64,000 nucleotides of DNA from Mycolicibacterium aurum (GCF_900637195.1 NZ_LR134356.1:1674001-1738000), one strand, 5' to 3'. Shown: positions 52,417-62,430, counted from the first letter of the stretch. The notes: generated by a model not told the origin, from the letters alone. Translations and numbers: made by a program.

Positions 52417-52857
52417 ATGGCCATCACCGAAGTTCGCGAAGTACTCATCGAGGCGTCGCGGGACGACGTCATGGCAGTCCTGATCGATCTGGAATCTCTG
52501 ACCGAGTGGTCGCAGGCGCACCAGGAGATCGAGATCCTGGAACGCGACGCCGACGGGCGGCCGAGCAAAGCCCGGCAGGTCGTCAAGATCGTCGGCGTCA
52601 GCGACGAGCAGGTGCTCGAGTACAGCTTCGACGACGACGGGGTGAGCTGGACGCTCGTCAGCTCGAGCCAGCAGCGAGCGCAATCGGGCCGCTACGTTCT
52701 GACCTCGCAAGGGACGTCGACACTGGTCCGTTTCGAGTTGACGGTGGACCTGATAGCGCCGCTGCCCGGCTTTCTGATCAAGAAGGGCGCCAAGGGCCTG
52801 ATGGACACGGCCACCAAGGGGTTGCGCAAGCGCACGCTGGAAGTCACCGGAGCCTGA
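52417..52857 (+). CDS. SRPBCC/START-like small protein
   Basis: 146 aa. N-terminal AITEVREVLIEASRDDVMAVLIDLESLTEWSQAH is the usual SRPBCC opening strand and helix, followed by a beta sheet (YVLTSQGTSTLVRFELTVDL) and a long C-terminal helix (GFLIKKGAKGLMDTATKGLRKRTL). Such proteins form a hydrophobic cavity for lipids or polyketides. No catalytic residues can be named. It lies 41 bases from the divergent Ddn-like gene and 75 upstream of prfC. Confidence 0.9.
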   Translation: MAITEVREVLIEASRDDVMAVLIDLESLTEWSQAHQEIEILERDADGRPSKARQVVKIVGVSDEQVLEYSFDDDGVSWTLVSSSQQRAQSGRYVLTSQGTSTLVRFELTVDLIAPLPGFLIKKGAKGLMDTATKGLRKRTLEVTGA

Positions 52858-52932
52858 CACCCCGGGAGGCGTGCCCGCTGAACAGCGGCGATTATCGTTT
52901 TCGGTGCCGCGGGCAATAAAATCGATGGCGCA

Positions 52933-54570
52933 ATGACCGATACCACCGCAGCCGTGCCGACGACCACCGGTCCGCAGGCAGTCCGCATCTCCGCCGAAGC
53001 GCAACGTCGCCGCACGTTCGCCGTGATCAGCCACCCCGACGCCGGCAAGTCCACCTTGACCGAGGCGTTGGTTCTGCATGCCAAGGCCATCACCGAGGCG
53101 GGAGCCATCCACGGTAAGTCCGGCCGCCGCGCCACCGTGTCGGACTGGATGGAGATGGAGAAGGCCCGCGGTATCTCCATCACCTCGACGGCTCTGCAGT
53201 TCCCGTACAAGACCGGCAGCGGGAACACCTGCGTCATCAACCTGCTCGACACCCCAGGGCACGCCGACTTCTCCGAAGACACCTACCGAGTGCTGACTGC
53301 CGTCGATTCCGCGGTCATGCTCATCGACGCCGCGAAGGGTTTGGAGCCGCAGACGCTCAAGCTCTTCCAGGTGTGCCGGCACCGGCGAATCCCGATCATC
53401 ACGGTCATCAACAAGTGGGACCGCCCGGGGCGGCACGCCCTGGAGTTGATGGACGAGATCCAGTCACGGATCGGGCTGCGGCCCACTCCGTTGACGTGGC
53501 CGGTGGGCATCGCCGGCGACTTCAAGGGCGTGCTGGACCGCCGCACCGGCAACTTCATCCGGTACACCCGCACCGCGGGAGGAGCCACCGCGGCGCCCGA
53601 GGAACACATCGACCCCGCCCGGGCGCACGACGCCGCGGGCGTCGACTGGGACACCGCGGTCGAGGAATCCGAACTGTTGAGTGCCGACGGCGCCGACTTC
53701 GACATGGACACCTTTCTCGACTGCACCTCGTCTCCTGTGCTGTTCACGTCGGCCGCCCTGAACTTCGGGGTCAATCAGCTTCTGGATGTTCTCGCCCAGC
53801 TCGCGCCGCCGCCGAACGGCCAACTCGACGTCGACGGCAACCGGCGTGAGGCATCCGCTCCGTTCAGTGCCTTCGTGTTCAAGGTCCAAGCGGGTATGGA
53901 CTCCGCCCATCGCGACCGCATCGCCTATGCGCGGGTGTGCTCGGGCACCTTCGAGCGCGGCGAGGTCCTGACCCACGCGTCGACCGGCAAGCCCTTCGTC
54001 ACCAAGTACGCGCAGTCGGTGTTCGGGCAGCAGCGATCCACTCTGGACACCGCCTGGCCGGGCGACGTCATCGGGCTGGCCAACGCCGCCGCCCTGCGCC
54101 CGGGCGACACCCTGTACCAGGACGTCGCCGTGAAGTTCCCGCCGATTCCGAGCTTCTCACCCGAACATTTCGCGGTCGCGCGAGGAACGGATCCGAGCAA
54201 GCACAAGCAGTTCCGGAAAGGGATCGAGCAGCTGGACCAGGAGGGCGTCATCCAGGTCCTGCGCTCGGACGTGCGCGGCGATCAGGCGCCGGTCTTCGCC
54301 GCCGTCGGGCCGCTGCAGTTCGAGGTGGCGACCCACCGGATGGCCAACGAATTCAGTGCGCCGATCGAGCTAGAACGGCTCCCGTACACGGTGGCCCGCA
54401 TCGCGGATCCCGGCGATGCCGAGACCCTGCAGAAATTGGCGTCCGTCGAGGTGTTTACCAGGACCGACGGTGTCATGTTGGCCGTGTTCTCCACGAAATG
54501 GCGACTGGAGCACGTCCAGCGCGACCTTCCGGATGTCACGTTGCGTTCGTTGGTCGCGGCAGAGGACTGA
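52933..54570 (+). CDS. prfC: Peptide chain release factor 3 (RF3)
   Basis: 545 aa, close to the family length. A translational GTPase with G1 SHPDAGKST, the RF3-type switch ([15 protein letters not shown]), G3 DTPGHADF, G4 NKWDR, and the RF3-specific domain after about residue 300 ([27 protein letters not shown], ...[21 protein letters not shown]). RF3 uses GTP hydrolysis to recycle RF1 and RF2 from the ribosome. It is a lone housekeeping gene here with no operon partner. Confidence 0.97.
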   Translation: MTDTTAAVPTTTGPQAVRISAEAQRRRTFAVISHPDAGKSTLTEALVLHAKAITEAGAIHGKSGRRATVSDWMEMEKARGISITSTALQFPYKTGSGNTCVINLLDTPGHADFSEDTYRVLTAVDSAVMLIDAAKGLEPQTLKLFQVCRHRRIPIITVINKWDRPGRHALELMDEIQSRIGLRPTPLTWPVGIAGDFKGVLDRRTGNFIRYTRTAGGATAAPEEHIDPARAHDAAGVDWDTAVEESELLSADGADFDMDTFLDCTSSPVLFTSAALNFGVNQLLDVLAQLAPPPNGQLDVDGNRREASAPFSAFVFKVQAGMDSAHRDRIAYARVCSGTFERGEVLTHASTGKPFVTKYAQSVFGQQRSTLDTAWPGDVIGLANAAALRPGDTLYQDVAVKFPPIPSFSPEHFAVARGTDPSKHKQFRKGIEQLDQEGVIQVLRSDVRGDQAPVFAAVGPLQFEVATHRMANEFSAPIELERLPYTVARIADPGDAETLQKLASVEVFTRTDGVMLAVFSTKWRLEHVQRDLPDVTLRSLVAAED

Positions 54571-55013
54571 ACCTCTCGCCCCGCCCAAACCTGTTCTACG
54601 AACCGCGATTCGGCGATCACCCCGATTGCCGTCGAACGTGGTGCGGAAGATGTATGGGAAAACCGTTGTCGCTCATGCGATTAGACGACCCATCCGTGTC
54701 TTTGTGCCACAGTGCCACCACAGCCTGCCGCCGGCGGAAGTTTGGATACCACTACCAGTCTGCTGAAGATGTGCTGATCGCTCCTAGCTGCAGTTTTCGG
54801 TCTTCAGAAGCCTCGGCAGCCCCCGCCAAGGCTCGGATGGGATGACGCACAGCCAATTTGGGAAGCGCCGATGTTCTACCTTTAACCCGTCTCACACCAC
54901 AGATCAGCAACGGGAGCACTGCACAGGCGGGGTGCTCCCGGCATCGACCAGATCGCGATCAACCACGACCGATCGGACCCGCCCGGGTCCGCGCAGGGAT
55001 AGCTAGGGGAAAC
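54571..55013. other. Leader region upstream of porin copy 2
   Basis: About 440 bases with no gene-like frame; an AT-richer block lies near 54600-54880. The last bases (CTAGGGGAAACATGAAG) match the end of the copy 1 leader exactly, but the response-regulator boxes seen at 16041-16090 are absent. It is the likely promoter region. Confidence 0.5.
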
Positions 55014-55661
55014 ATGAAGGTAATCAGTCGAGTGCTGGTGGCGGTGGTGGCGTCCGTCGCGGCTCTGTTCGTGGGCACCGGCACTTCGCATGCGGGGCTG
55101 GACAACGAGCTGAGCATCGTCGACGGCCAGGGCCGCACACTGACGATCCAGCAGTGGGACACCTTCCTCAACGGTGTGTTCCCGCTCGATCGCAACCGCC
55201 TGACCCGCGAGTGGTTCCACTCCGGCAAGGCGACCTACATCGTGGCCGGCGAGGGTGCCGACGACTTCGAGGGCACGATGGAGCTGGGTTACCAGGTCGG
55301 CTTCCCCTGGTCGCTGGGTGTGGGCATCAACTTCAGCTACACCACCCCCAACATCGCCTACGACGGTTTCGCGTTCGCTCCCACCGGTGATCCCGACTTC
55401 GGCTTCTTCAACAGCATCGTGACCCCGCCGCTGCTCCCCGGCGTCTCGATCTCGGCAGACCTGGGTAACGGTCCCGGCATCCAGGAAGTCGCGACCTTCT
55501 CGGTGGACGTCAAAGGGGCGGGCGGTTCGGTGGTGGCATCCAACGCCCACGGCACCGTGACCGGTGCCGCCGGTGGTGTGCTGCTGCGCCCCTACGCCCG
55601 GCTGATCTCCTCGACCGGCGACAGCGTCAGCACCTACGGCGCACCGTGGAACATGAACTGA
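55014..55661 (+). CDS. MspA-family octameric porin (copy 2)
   Basis: 215 aa, with the same AGGGGAAAC ribosome site. Signal peptide 1-27 (TSHA before GLDNE) and a 188-residue mature chain. It is near-identical to the copy at 16210; differences cluster in the signal peptide and the loop just after the constriction (FAPTGDPDFGFFNS in place of FDNSFVDPDLGFLDT). The constriction again has Asp90 but Gly91 and Ala93 (NIAYDGFA), unlike MspA. The two copies can probably co-assemble or be used under different conditions. A hairpin follows the stop. Confidence 0.97.
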   Translation: MKVISRVLVAVVASVAALFVGTGTSHAGLDNELSIVDGQGRTLTIQQWDTFLNGVFPLDRNRLTREWFHSGKATYIVAGEGADDFEGTMELGYQVGFPWSLGVGINFSYTTPNIAYDGFAFAPTGDPDFGFFNSIVTPPLLPGVSISADLGNGPGIQEVATFSVDVKGAGGSVVASNAHGTVTGAAGGVLLRPYARLISSTGDSVSTYGAPWNMN

Positions 55662-55675
55662 CACCAGTCAACTCC

Positions 55676-55709
55676 GACTCGGCCCTCGCCCTCCGGCGGG
55701 GGCCGAGTC
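55676..55709 (+). terminator. Hairpin after porin copy 2
   Basis: A 15-base stem (55676-55690 with 55695-55709; GACTCGGCCC paired with GGGCCGAGTC) has a 4-base loop, and its one mismatch is a wobble pair in RNA. No U-tract follows. Confidence 0.75.
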
Positions 55710-55969
55710 GTCGCTACGCCCCGGGATCTGGAGTCCGCTACCGATGCCTGTCGTGGCCCTGGTTTGATATGAGCCGTACTCACGAGGGAGAGGACCGTCC
55801 CCCTCTGACCGATGGTCGTCCGGCAGGGCTGGCCACCTGCACGGTGGACCGCTGAAAAATATGCGGGCGATGGGCACCGTCGGGCACAGTGGACTACGGA
55901 CAACCGGAAGGCTTGGCTGTTGGGCATTACCGAATCGATGGAATCGGCGGCGCGACCGGCGGTGAGAAT
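55710..55969. other. Intergenic region before the phytochrome gene
   Basis: No gene-like frame with a ribosome site is seen. An open frame in the phytochrome reading frame starts at GTG 55889, but without a ribosome site; the start at 55970 fits the family better. Confidence 0.45.
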
Positions 55970-58225
55970 GTGAGCGTGCCGCAGGATCAGCCCGACGATC
56001 TCGTTCCGATCGGCACACCCATCGATCTCGACAATTGCGCCCGCGAGCCGATCCACATTCCCGGCAGCATTCAGCCGCGCGGAGTGCTCGCCGTGGTGCG
56101 CGAGCCTGATTTTACGGTGCGCCAGGTCAGTGCCAATGTCGGCCAGATGCTCGGCCGATCCGTCGATGCTGTGTTGGGTCGGCAGCTATCTGAGCTGATC
56201 GGCCCCGACCAGGCTGCGAAAGTCCAGAAGGCGGCCTCGACGTTCGGCGACCTGCGTCAGCGCAACCCGATCGAGTGCGACGTCGACGTGAACGGACAGC
56301 GGCGCCCCTTCGATGCGATCCTGCGGCGGGAGCCCGGGGGTGTCCTCCTGGTCGAGCTGGAAGTCGCGTATGGCGAGCGCCCGTACTCCTTCCCGAACAC
56401 ATACCAGGCGGTACGAAGCTCGGTCGAGGACCTGAACCGGGCCGACAGCCTGACCGAGTTATACGACACCATTGCTCGCGCGGTCCGAGACCTGACCGGC
56501 TTTGACCGGGTGATGGTGTATCGCTACGACGAGGACTACAACGGTGAGGTTGTCGCCGAGACCAAGCGCGACGACCTCAATTCCTTCCTCGGGCTGCACT
56601 ACCCGGCCACCGACATCCCGGCCCAGGCGCGGGCGTTGTATGAAAAGAACTGGATCCGGCTGATCTCCGACGTCAACTACACGCCGGCCCCGCTGGTGCC
56701 GGCCATCGACCCGGAGGTCGGCGCGCCCCTGGACCTGACCTACGCCACTCTGCGCAGCGTCTCGCCGATCCACGTCGAGTATCTGCAGAACATGGGCGTG
56801 CGCGCTTCGATGTCGATCTCGTTACTGCGTCACGGCCGGCTGTGGGGGCTGATCGCGTGTCATCACTACTCGGGACCGCACCTCCCGCCGTTCGGCACGC
56901 GGGTGGCTGCCGAATTTCTCGGATCGACGCTGTCGTTGCGGCTCGTCGATCAGTTCGAGGACGACGAACTCCATCGCAGGCTGTCCGCGCAAGCGGTCCT
57001 GAGCAGCCTCACAGCCGCCACGATGGACGACGGCGACACACTTGTCTCGGGGCTGCTCGGCAAGCCTGACCTGCTCGACCTCGTGCCCGCCGACGGTGTC
57101 GTCGTCGACATCGAGGGCCACCGAGCCAGCCGTGGCGCGGTTCCGCCTCCCGAGGTGGTATCCGCCGTGGCGGCATGGGCGCGCAACGGGAACGACGACA
57201 TCGCTCGCACCGAGAAGCTGTCACAGGAACTTCCTGCGCTCGACATCGACACCGAAGTCGCCTCCGGAGCGCTCGTGCTGAACCTGCCCGATGGGCAGCA
57301 CGTGGCGTGGTTCCGCCGGGAAGTTCTGCGCTCGGTGGACTGGGGCGGCGATCCCCACAACAAGGCGATCGCCGTCAGCGAAGGTGACGACGTTCGGCTC
57401 AGCCCACGCAAATCCTTCGAGCGTTGGCGTGAGACTGTCCGACAACGCAGCGACCCGTGGACGCCGAGCGAGATCGAGTCCGCCGAGGGTCTGCGGCGCC
57501 ACCTGGTGGAATCGCTGTACCGCCGCACGCGGGGCGCGCTGCGGGTGGCCGACCTGCTGCAGCGCAGCCTGCTGCCACAGTCCATTCCCACCCTGCGCGA
57601 CTGGCAGCTGTCCGCGCACTACAAGCCGGCCGCAGGTGATCGGGTGGGCGGCGACTGGTATGACGCGTTCGAGCTTCGCGACGGCCGGCTGGTCGTGTTG
57701 CTCGGCGATGTAGCCGGCCACGGCGTCACAGTGGCAGGAACCATGGCGCAACTACGAAATGCGTTGCGCGCGCAACTGTTTGCAGGAGCAACACCGGCCG
57801 AGGCGCTGACACAGCTCAACGACTTCTGCGTGCACCTGTTGCCGACGGCGTTCGCGACGGCTGTCGTCGTCAGGGTCGACCTCGACTCGGGTCTTGTTGA
57901 GGCCGCGTGCGCCGGCCACCTGATGCCGTACGTGACGAACTCGGTGCCGGTCGCGGTCCCGGCGCCCATCCAGCTCTCCGCGCCCATCGGGGTCAAAGGC
58001 GCGTCGTATGCGCCGAGTGCGTTCACCGTCGACCCCGGCTACGGTCTGGTCCTCTACTCCGACGGTCTCGTGGAGCGTCGCGGGGAGTCGATCGACGACG
58101 GACTGGAACGGCTGGCCAAGACACTCGGCGGAGCGGGCGACGTCCCGGCATCGTCGATCTGGACGGCGATGGCGTCAGGGCACACCGATGACGACGTCAC
58201 CATCGTCACGCTTCGTCGCCTCTGA
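55970..58225 (+). CDS. Bacteriophytochrome with PP2C-type phosphatase output
   Basis: 751 aa from GTG 55970, which places the biliverdin-binding Cys at residue 23 (NCAREPIHIPGSIQP), matching the position in Deinococcus BphP. Domains: PAS about 10-125, GAF about 135-310 (LHYPATDIPAQARALYEKNW, the PASDIP variant, and SPIHVEYLQNMG with the His that contacts the chromophore), and PHY about 320-500 with the tongue motif PRKSF. The C terminus from about 530 is an RsbU/SpoIIE-like PP2C (GDRVGGDWYDAF, LGDVAGHGVTVAGTM, LYSDGLVERRG, GHTDDDVTIV). There is no histidine kinase. It should sense red/far-red light and dephosphorylate a Ser/Thr-phosphorylated target, such as an anti-anti-sigma factor. Confidence 0.93.
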   Translation: MSVPQDQPDDLVPIGTPIDLDNCAREPIHIPGSIQPRGVLAVVREPDFTVRQVSANVGQMLGRSVDAVLGRQLSELIGPDQAAKVQKAASTFGDLRQRNPIECDVDVNGQRRPFDAILRREPGGVLLVELEVAYGERPYSFPNTYQAVRSSVEDLNRADSLTELYDTIARAVRDLTGFDRVMVYRYDEDYNGEVVAETKRDDLNSFLGLHYPATDIPAQARALYEKNWIRLISDVNYTPAPLVPAIDPEVGAPLDLTYATLRSVSPIHVEYLQNMGVRASMSISLLRHGRLWGLIACHHYSGPHLPPFGTRVAAEFLGSTLSLRLVDQFEDDELHRRLSAQAVLSSLTAATMDDGDTLVSGLLGKPDLLDLVPADGVVVDIEGHRASRGAVPPPEVVSAVAAWARNGNDDIARTEKLSQELPALDIDTEVASGALVLNLPDGQHVAWFRREVLRSVDWGGDPHNKAIAVSEGDDVRLSPRKSFERWRETVRQRSDPWTPSEIESAEGLRRHLVESLYRRTRGALRVADLLQRSLLPQSIPTLRDWQLSAHYKPAAGDRVGGDWYDAFELRDGRLVVLLGDVAGHGVTVAGTMAQLRNALRAQLFAGATPAEALTQLNDFCVHLLPTAFATAVVVRVDLDSGLVEAACAGHLMPYVTNSVPVAVPAPIQLSAPIGVKGASYAPSAFTVDPGYGLVLYSDGLVERRGESIDDGLERLAKTLGGAGDVPASSIWTAMASGHTDDDVTIVTLRRL

Positions 58226-58776
58226 GCCTGGACCACCGCGTGGATCGACGCGGGGACCGGAGAACGTGTCGTGGGGGAGTTTGCTGCCAGATGCAGGCTC
58301 GCTGACGCATGTGTCAAATCCGCGTCGGGCGTCAAGGCGACTCGGCAGCGGTGCATGTGTCCATGATCAAGGTTGCCGCGCCGGGTGTCGATCTTGGCAA
58401 ACGGATGCGCTGAGAGGCACATCACGAGCCCGTAATTTTTATTAGCGCTACAGCCTCGAGCGATAATGTGGTACGGACGAACTACATTCTCCGCACGGCA
58501 GTGTCACGGGTGTACAACGTGGTCCGACAACCAACAATGCTCATTTCAAAGCCATGAACGCGCCTACGTCGGAAGTGGCATCGAGTGCACGATCGTCGAT
58601 ATCGCAGGGACCGTGTGCGAACGGAGTGGTTTGTCAGCGAATGTAACCGCCTTCGCTGTTTTCGCATTCATTAGAACTGTGCAAAATTTGCTGGTGAAGA
58701 ATGTTTAACGACTCATATGCTTCCCTGGCGCCGAACGATCGGCGCACATCCATTCTGTGAAATCCGGGGAGAACCT
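58226..58776. other. AT-enriched non-coding region before the PE-PPE gene
   Basis: No supported gene. The part from about 58430 to 58715 is clearly AT-richer than the surroundings (for example the TAATTTTTATTAG patch near 58433), which is unusual here and could mark a promoter, a silencer (Lsr2-type) target or foreign DNA. Confidence 0.45.
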
Positions 58777-60114
58777 ATGCGTATCAACGTGCGCAAAGCG
58801 GGCATCGCCTGCTGCACCGTCTTTGCTTCAGCGTCTCTGGCGCTGTCCATCGCAGCGCCGAGTTGGGCCGCCAGTTCAGCGCTGGTCATCGGCGGCATCT
58901 CGACGCCGTCGCTGTCGGACACGTTGATGTCGCCGCTGCTCGGGGGCGCGCTGAAGAATCAACAGCGGGTGAGTGTCAATTGGCCGGCCCAGGCGGGACC
59001 GATGACGGGCAAGAACGATCTGACCCTCGGTGCGTCCATCAAGCAGGGCCAGACCAACCTCAACGCCCAGATCAGCGCAGCGCTCGGTCGGCTCGGCAAG
59101 GATGCCAACGGCAATTACGTCAAAGGCGAGAAGGTGACCGTCGTCGGCCTGTCTGCCGGATCGCTCGTCGTCAACGAGGTACTGCGGCAGCTGGCTGCCG
59201 ACGCCAACGCCCCCGGCAAGGACCAGATCACCTTCATCGTCGTCGCGGACTCCAGCCGCCAGAGCATCATCGACGACAATGCCAAGTACAACAAGAACTT
59301 CGACTACACCTACCGGCCCGCGCCGGAAACCAAGTACGACGTCGTCGTCGTCACCGGTGAATACGACGGCATGGCCGACTTCCCGGATCGCTGGTGGAAC
59401 GTCCTGGCCGTCACCAACGCCATTGCCGGAGGAATCTTCGTCCACGTGCCGGTGATGTATGCCGACCTGTCGAAGGTCCCGGCGCAGAACATCGACGTCG
59501 ACGTGAACAGCAAGGGCGGCACGACCACGCACTACCTGGTGCCCACCGAGAAGCTGCCGCTGGTTCGGATGTTCCCCTCGCTTGCAGCGCGGGAAGCCGA
59601 GCTCAAGGCCAAGATCGACAAGGGCTACAGCCGCAACGACGTTCCGGTGGGTGCGCTACGCACCCTCGTCGCGGCGGCCCCCGCAGCCGTCGCTCCTGTC
59701 GTGGTGTCTGCAGTCGCCGAGACCACGGTCGCTGCCGTCAGCGCTCCCGTGGCCACCCAGGCAGTCACCGCCAATCCGGTGAAGATTCAGAAGGCGCCCG
59801 CTTCCGCGGTGGCCGCTGCCACCCCGGCCCGGGTCGAACAAGTCACTGACGCCGCCGCGGACGACACGGCCAAGGCAGTCGACATCGACGACGACAGTGC
59901 CGACGACATCGACGAGGACATCGACGGGGGCATCACCGATGCCGCTGCCGACGCAGAGACGACGAGTACAGACGAATCCGGGACGGACGTCGACGAAGCG
60001 CCGAAGGCCGCCGACACTGCCGACACCGGCTCGGTATCAACAGGTTCCGACGAGTCGACCAACTCGTCGACCAACGAGTCCGGGTCCTCTGACTCGTCAG
60101 GCTCGACGGAGTAA
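58777..60114 (+). CDS. Exported PE-PPE-domain serine hydrolase with acidic tail
   Basis: 445 aa from ATG 58777 (GGGGAGA upstream); an in-frame ATG at 58717 is in the leader. A signal peptide ends around APSWAA. The PE-PPE domain carries an intact nucleophile elbow GLSAG, then the Asp region TGEYDGMADFPDRWWNVLAVTN and THYLVPTEKLPL. The last 150 residues are Ala/Val- then Asp/Glu/Ser-rich. PE-PPE domains are alpha/beta hydrolases with esterase activity. It is homologous to the protein at 1015, and a hairpin follows its stop. Confidence 0.93.
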   Translation: MRINVRKAGIACCTVFASASLALSIAAPSWAASSALVIGGISTPSLSDTLMSPLLGGALKNQQRVSVNWPAQAGPMTGKNDLTLGASIKQGQTNLNAQISAALGRLGKDANGNYVKGEKVTVVGLSAGSLVVNEVLRQLAADANAPGKDQITFIVVADSSRQSIIDDNAKYNKNFDYTYRPAPETKYDVVVVTGEYDGMADFPDRWWNVLAVTNAIAGGIFVHVPVMYADLSKVPAQNIDVDVNSKGGTTTHYLVPTEKLPLVRMFPSLAAREAELKAKIDKGYSRNDVPVGALRTLVAAAPAAVAPVVVSAVAETTVAAVSAPVATQAVTANPVKIQKAPASAVAAATPARVEQVTDAAADDTAKAVDIDDDSADDIDEDIDGGITDAAADAETTSTDESGTDVDEAPKAADTADTGSVSTGSDESTNSSTNESGSSDSSGSTE

Positions 60115-60139
60115 CCTCCCCGGTCTCCGCAGGCCCGAG

Positions 60140-60163
60140 GCCCCGGCGCGATTACGCCGGGGC
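60140..60163. terminator. Hairpin after the PE-PPE gene
   Basis: GCCCCGGCG (60140-60148) pairs perfectly with CGCCGGGGC (60155-60163) around a 6-base loop. The right arm overlaps the 3' end of the convergent AraC gene. Confidence 0.7.
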
Positions 60164-60958
60164 TTCGTGGTGGCTGGGCCCGACGCCTGACGATTCGCCG
60201 CCGGGCACCCGCACGACCGTCCCGCTTCCCAGCAACTGGGACGCGGTCAGGCCGAAGGTGGCCTTGAACCGGTCGGCCAAGTGGGAGGGACTGGCGAAAC
60301 CGGCCTCGACGGCTGCTTCGGTCAGGTTCTTTCCCGCACTGAGCGCCACGCCGGCGCGGATGAGCCGCATCCACAGCCGGTATTGCCGCAGGCTGGTGCC
60401 GGCCTCGCCTCGGAACAGGTGCAGGAAGCGAGATTCGGACACACCGAGTTCGGTGGCGAGGCTGCGTGCCGACGGAGCGTCGACAGCGTCGGAGCCGATC
60501 CGTGCGAGCACATCGCCGATGCGGGGATCCAACCGCCGGGGCGACGCCGGTGCGGCCAGATCCAGCCATCGCTGCGCCGCGTCGTCGTCCGTCGGCACCC
60601 TCGTCAGCGCATCCGCATCCACATGGTCGGTGGCGAATTCTCCAGCGGAGCAACGGAATCTCCGCTGACAGCCACTCGCGCGATCCGATGACGGATCGAG
60701 ATAGCATGACACCAGTCGCCCGCCCGCGGTATCGAGATGGTGGACGGTGCGGGGCGGGATCAACACACTGCGCGCGACGATCCGCTGCCTGCCGGCGGTG
60801 ACCGTGACCTCAAGGTCGGCACCGACCACCAGGCACCACGCTGCACCGGAATGCGGTTCGAGGCGCAGACTGGGCCCGGCGTAGAGGGCCTGTCCGGGCC
60901 ACAGCCAGACGGCCGGATAGCAGGTTTGTGGAAGCGCCGGGGCGCCCGCTGCTGTCAT
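60152..60958 (-). CDS. AraC-family transcriptional regulator
   Basis: 268 aa. An N-terminal cupin-like half (RLEPHSGAAWCLVVGADLEVTV, SVLIPPRTVHHLDT) and a C-terminal double HTH (SLATELGVSESRFLHLFRGEAGTSLRQYRLWMRL, LTEAAVEAGFASPSHLADRFKATFG). It is divergent from a DUF4345 membrane protein with 33 bases between starts, so the pair may be co-regulated. The ligand is unknown. Confidence 0.92.
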   Translation of the reverse strand: MTAAGAPALPQTCYPAVWLWPGQALYAGPSLRLEPHSGAAWCLVVGADLEVTVTAGRQRIVARSVLIPPRTVHHLDTAGGRLVSCYLDPSSDRASGCQRRFRCSAGEFATDHVDADALTRVPTDDDAAQRWLDLAAPASPRRLDPRIGDVLARIGSDAVDAPSARSLATELGVSESRFLHLFRGEAGTSLRQYRLWMRLIRAGVALSAGKNLTEAAVEAGFASPSHLADRFKATFGLTASQLLGSGTVVRVPGGESSGVGPSHHEAPA

Positions 60959-60991
60959 CGTGAACTCCTCACCGATGACAGGGAGGTTAGC

Positions 60992-61360
60992 GTGTCAGCC
61001 GCAGGCACAGTCGTCACCATCGTCACCGCGGTGTTCTTCACCGGGATGGGGATCTACGCTCTCGCAACGCCGGCCCGGTTGATGGCTCCGTTCGCCATCG
61101 CGCTGGATTCGGCCACGGCCCGCTCCGAGGTCAGGGCGGTCTATGGTGGCTTCGGTGTGGCGACCGGTGCGATTCTCGCCGTCGCCGTTGCCGACCCGCA
61201 ATTGCGCCCCGGTGTCCTGACCGCGGTGGCCGCCGCGCTCGCCGGCATGGCCGTCGGACGGCTGATCTCGGCACTTGACGGCCGAAGTCGCTTCTATCCC
61301 AACTGGTTCTACTTCGGTGTGGAGGCCGTCGGCGCGGCGGCACTGTTCGCGGTCGTCTGA
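60992..61360 (+). CDS. DUF4345-family small membrane protein
   Basis: 122 aa from GTG 60992, with GGGAGG six bases upstream. Four predicted membrane segments (VVTIVTAVFFTGMGIYALATP, VYGGFGVATGAILAVAVA, VLTAVAAALAGMAVGRLIS, WFYFGVEAVGAAALFAVV) match the DUF4345 layout. The function is unknown. Divergent from the AraC gene. Confidence 0.85.
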   Translation: MSAAGTVVTIVTAVFFTGMGIYALATPARLMAPFAIALDSATARSEVRAVYGGFGVATGAILAVAVADPQLRPGVLTAVAAALAGMAVGRLISALDGRSRFYPNWFYFGVEAVGAAALFAVV

Positions 61361-61403
61361 CCACGGTGTCGACGCCTGCACCGGCGGGCAGCGGCGATCG
61401 GCG

Positions 61404-62429
61404 TCAGGGGGTCAGGGCCACCTTGAGGTGTTCGGCTGATCGCGAGAACGCTGCGGCGTACGCCTGGGTCGCGTCATCCAGGCGCATGGTGCCCGTGAAG
61501 ATCCCGTCGACGCTGAGACGGCCCTGCTGCAGCAGCGGGATCAGCTCGGGCCAGGTCTGCTGGACGGGGGCGGTCGTCATCCTGATGGTCAGGCTGCGCA
61601 GCAGGCAGACGAGCGCGGGCAGGGGATAGGGCGCCAGATCGTGCACACCGACGACGGAGACGGTGCCGCCGGTCCGGACGCACGCCAGAGCGTCGTCGAG
61701 CGAGGTATCTGTGCCCACCGCGTCGATCACGGCATCGGCGCCCAGACCACCTGTTGCTTCCAGGATCGCCTGGGCGGCGGGGGCCGCCACGGGCCGAGCG
61801 CCGGCCTCGGCGGCACGATCGCGCCGCGCCGCGACGGGGTCGACGATGAACACCGTTGCGGCGCCGAGTACATAGGCACTGCGCATGGCGCACTGACCGA
61901 CCGCGCCCGCGCCGATCACCGCGACGGTACCGCCGACCGGGATGTCGGCCCGTTTGGCCGCGGCCCATCCGGTGGCGAGGTTGTCGGTGAGCAGCAGCGC
62001 CTGCTCGGTGTCGATCCCGTCCGGGATCGCCAGCAGCTGGAAATCGGCGGCCGGCACGGCAAGAAGATCTGCCTGTGCGCCGCCGAGCAGACCCGAGCCG
62101 AAAATCTGCGGACCGCGGACACACTTGACCGGGTCGTGTGTCCGGCAACCGGCGCAGCGGCCGCAACCCGCGACCGACGACACCAAGACCCGGTCTCCGA
62201 GCGTGAAATCAGCCACGTCCGAGCCGGTTTCGACCACCACGCCGACAGCCTCGTGGCCGACCGCGACCGGCTCGTCGATCGGGTAGTGGCCTTCGAGGAA
62301 ATGTAGATCCGAACCGCAGATCGCCGTCGCCTCGACCTCGATGATTGCGCCGTCGGGCCCGGGCAGCTGGGGATCGGGCCGATTGTCGACACGCACCTGC
62401 CGATCCCGGTCGACGACCACCGCACGCAT
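61404..62429 (-). CDS. Zinc-dependent alcohol dehydrogenase (MDR family)
   Basis: 341 aa. Catalytic Zn ligands are in AICGSDLHFLEGHY and VGHEAVG, the structural-Zn Cys in CGRCAGCRTHDPVKC, and the Rossmann motif GAGAVGQCAM. It starts 1-2 bases after the BVMO stop, so the two are co-transcribed. It may supply the ketone from a secondary alcohol for the BVMO. The substrate is unknown. Confidence 0.92.
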   Translation of the reverse strand: MRAVVVDRDRQVRVDNRPDPQLPGPDGAIIEVEATAICGSDLHFLEGHYPIDEPVAVGHEAVGVVVETGSDVADFTLGDRVLVSSVAGCGRCAGCRTHDPVKCVRGPQIFGSGLLGGAQADLLAVPAADFQLLAIPDGIDTEQALLLTDNLATGWAAAKRADIPVGGTVAVIGAGAVGQCAMRSAYVLGAATVFIVDPVAARRDRAAEAGARPVAAPAAQAILEATGGLGADAVIDAVGTDTSLDDALACVRTGGTVSVVGVHDLAPYPLPALVCLLRSLTIRMTTAPVQQTWPELIPLLQQGRLSVDGIFTGTMRLDDATQAYAAAFSRSAEHLKVALTP

Positions 62430-62430
62430 G

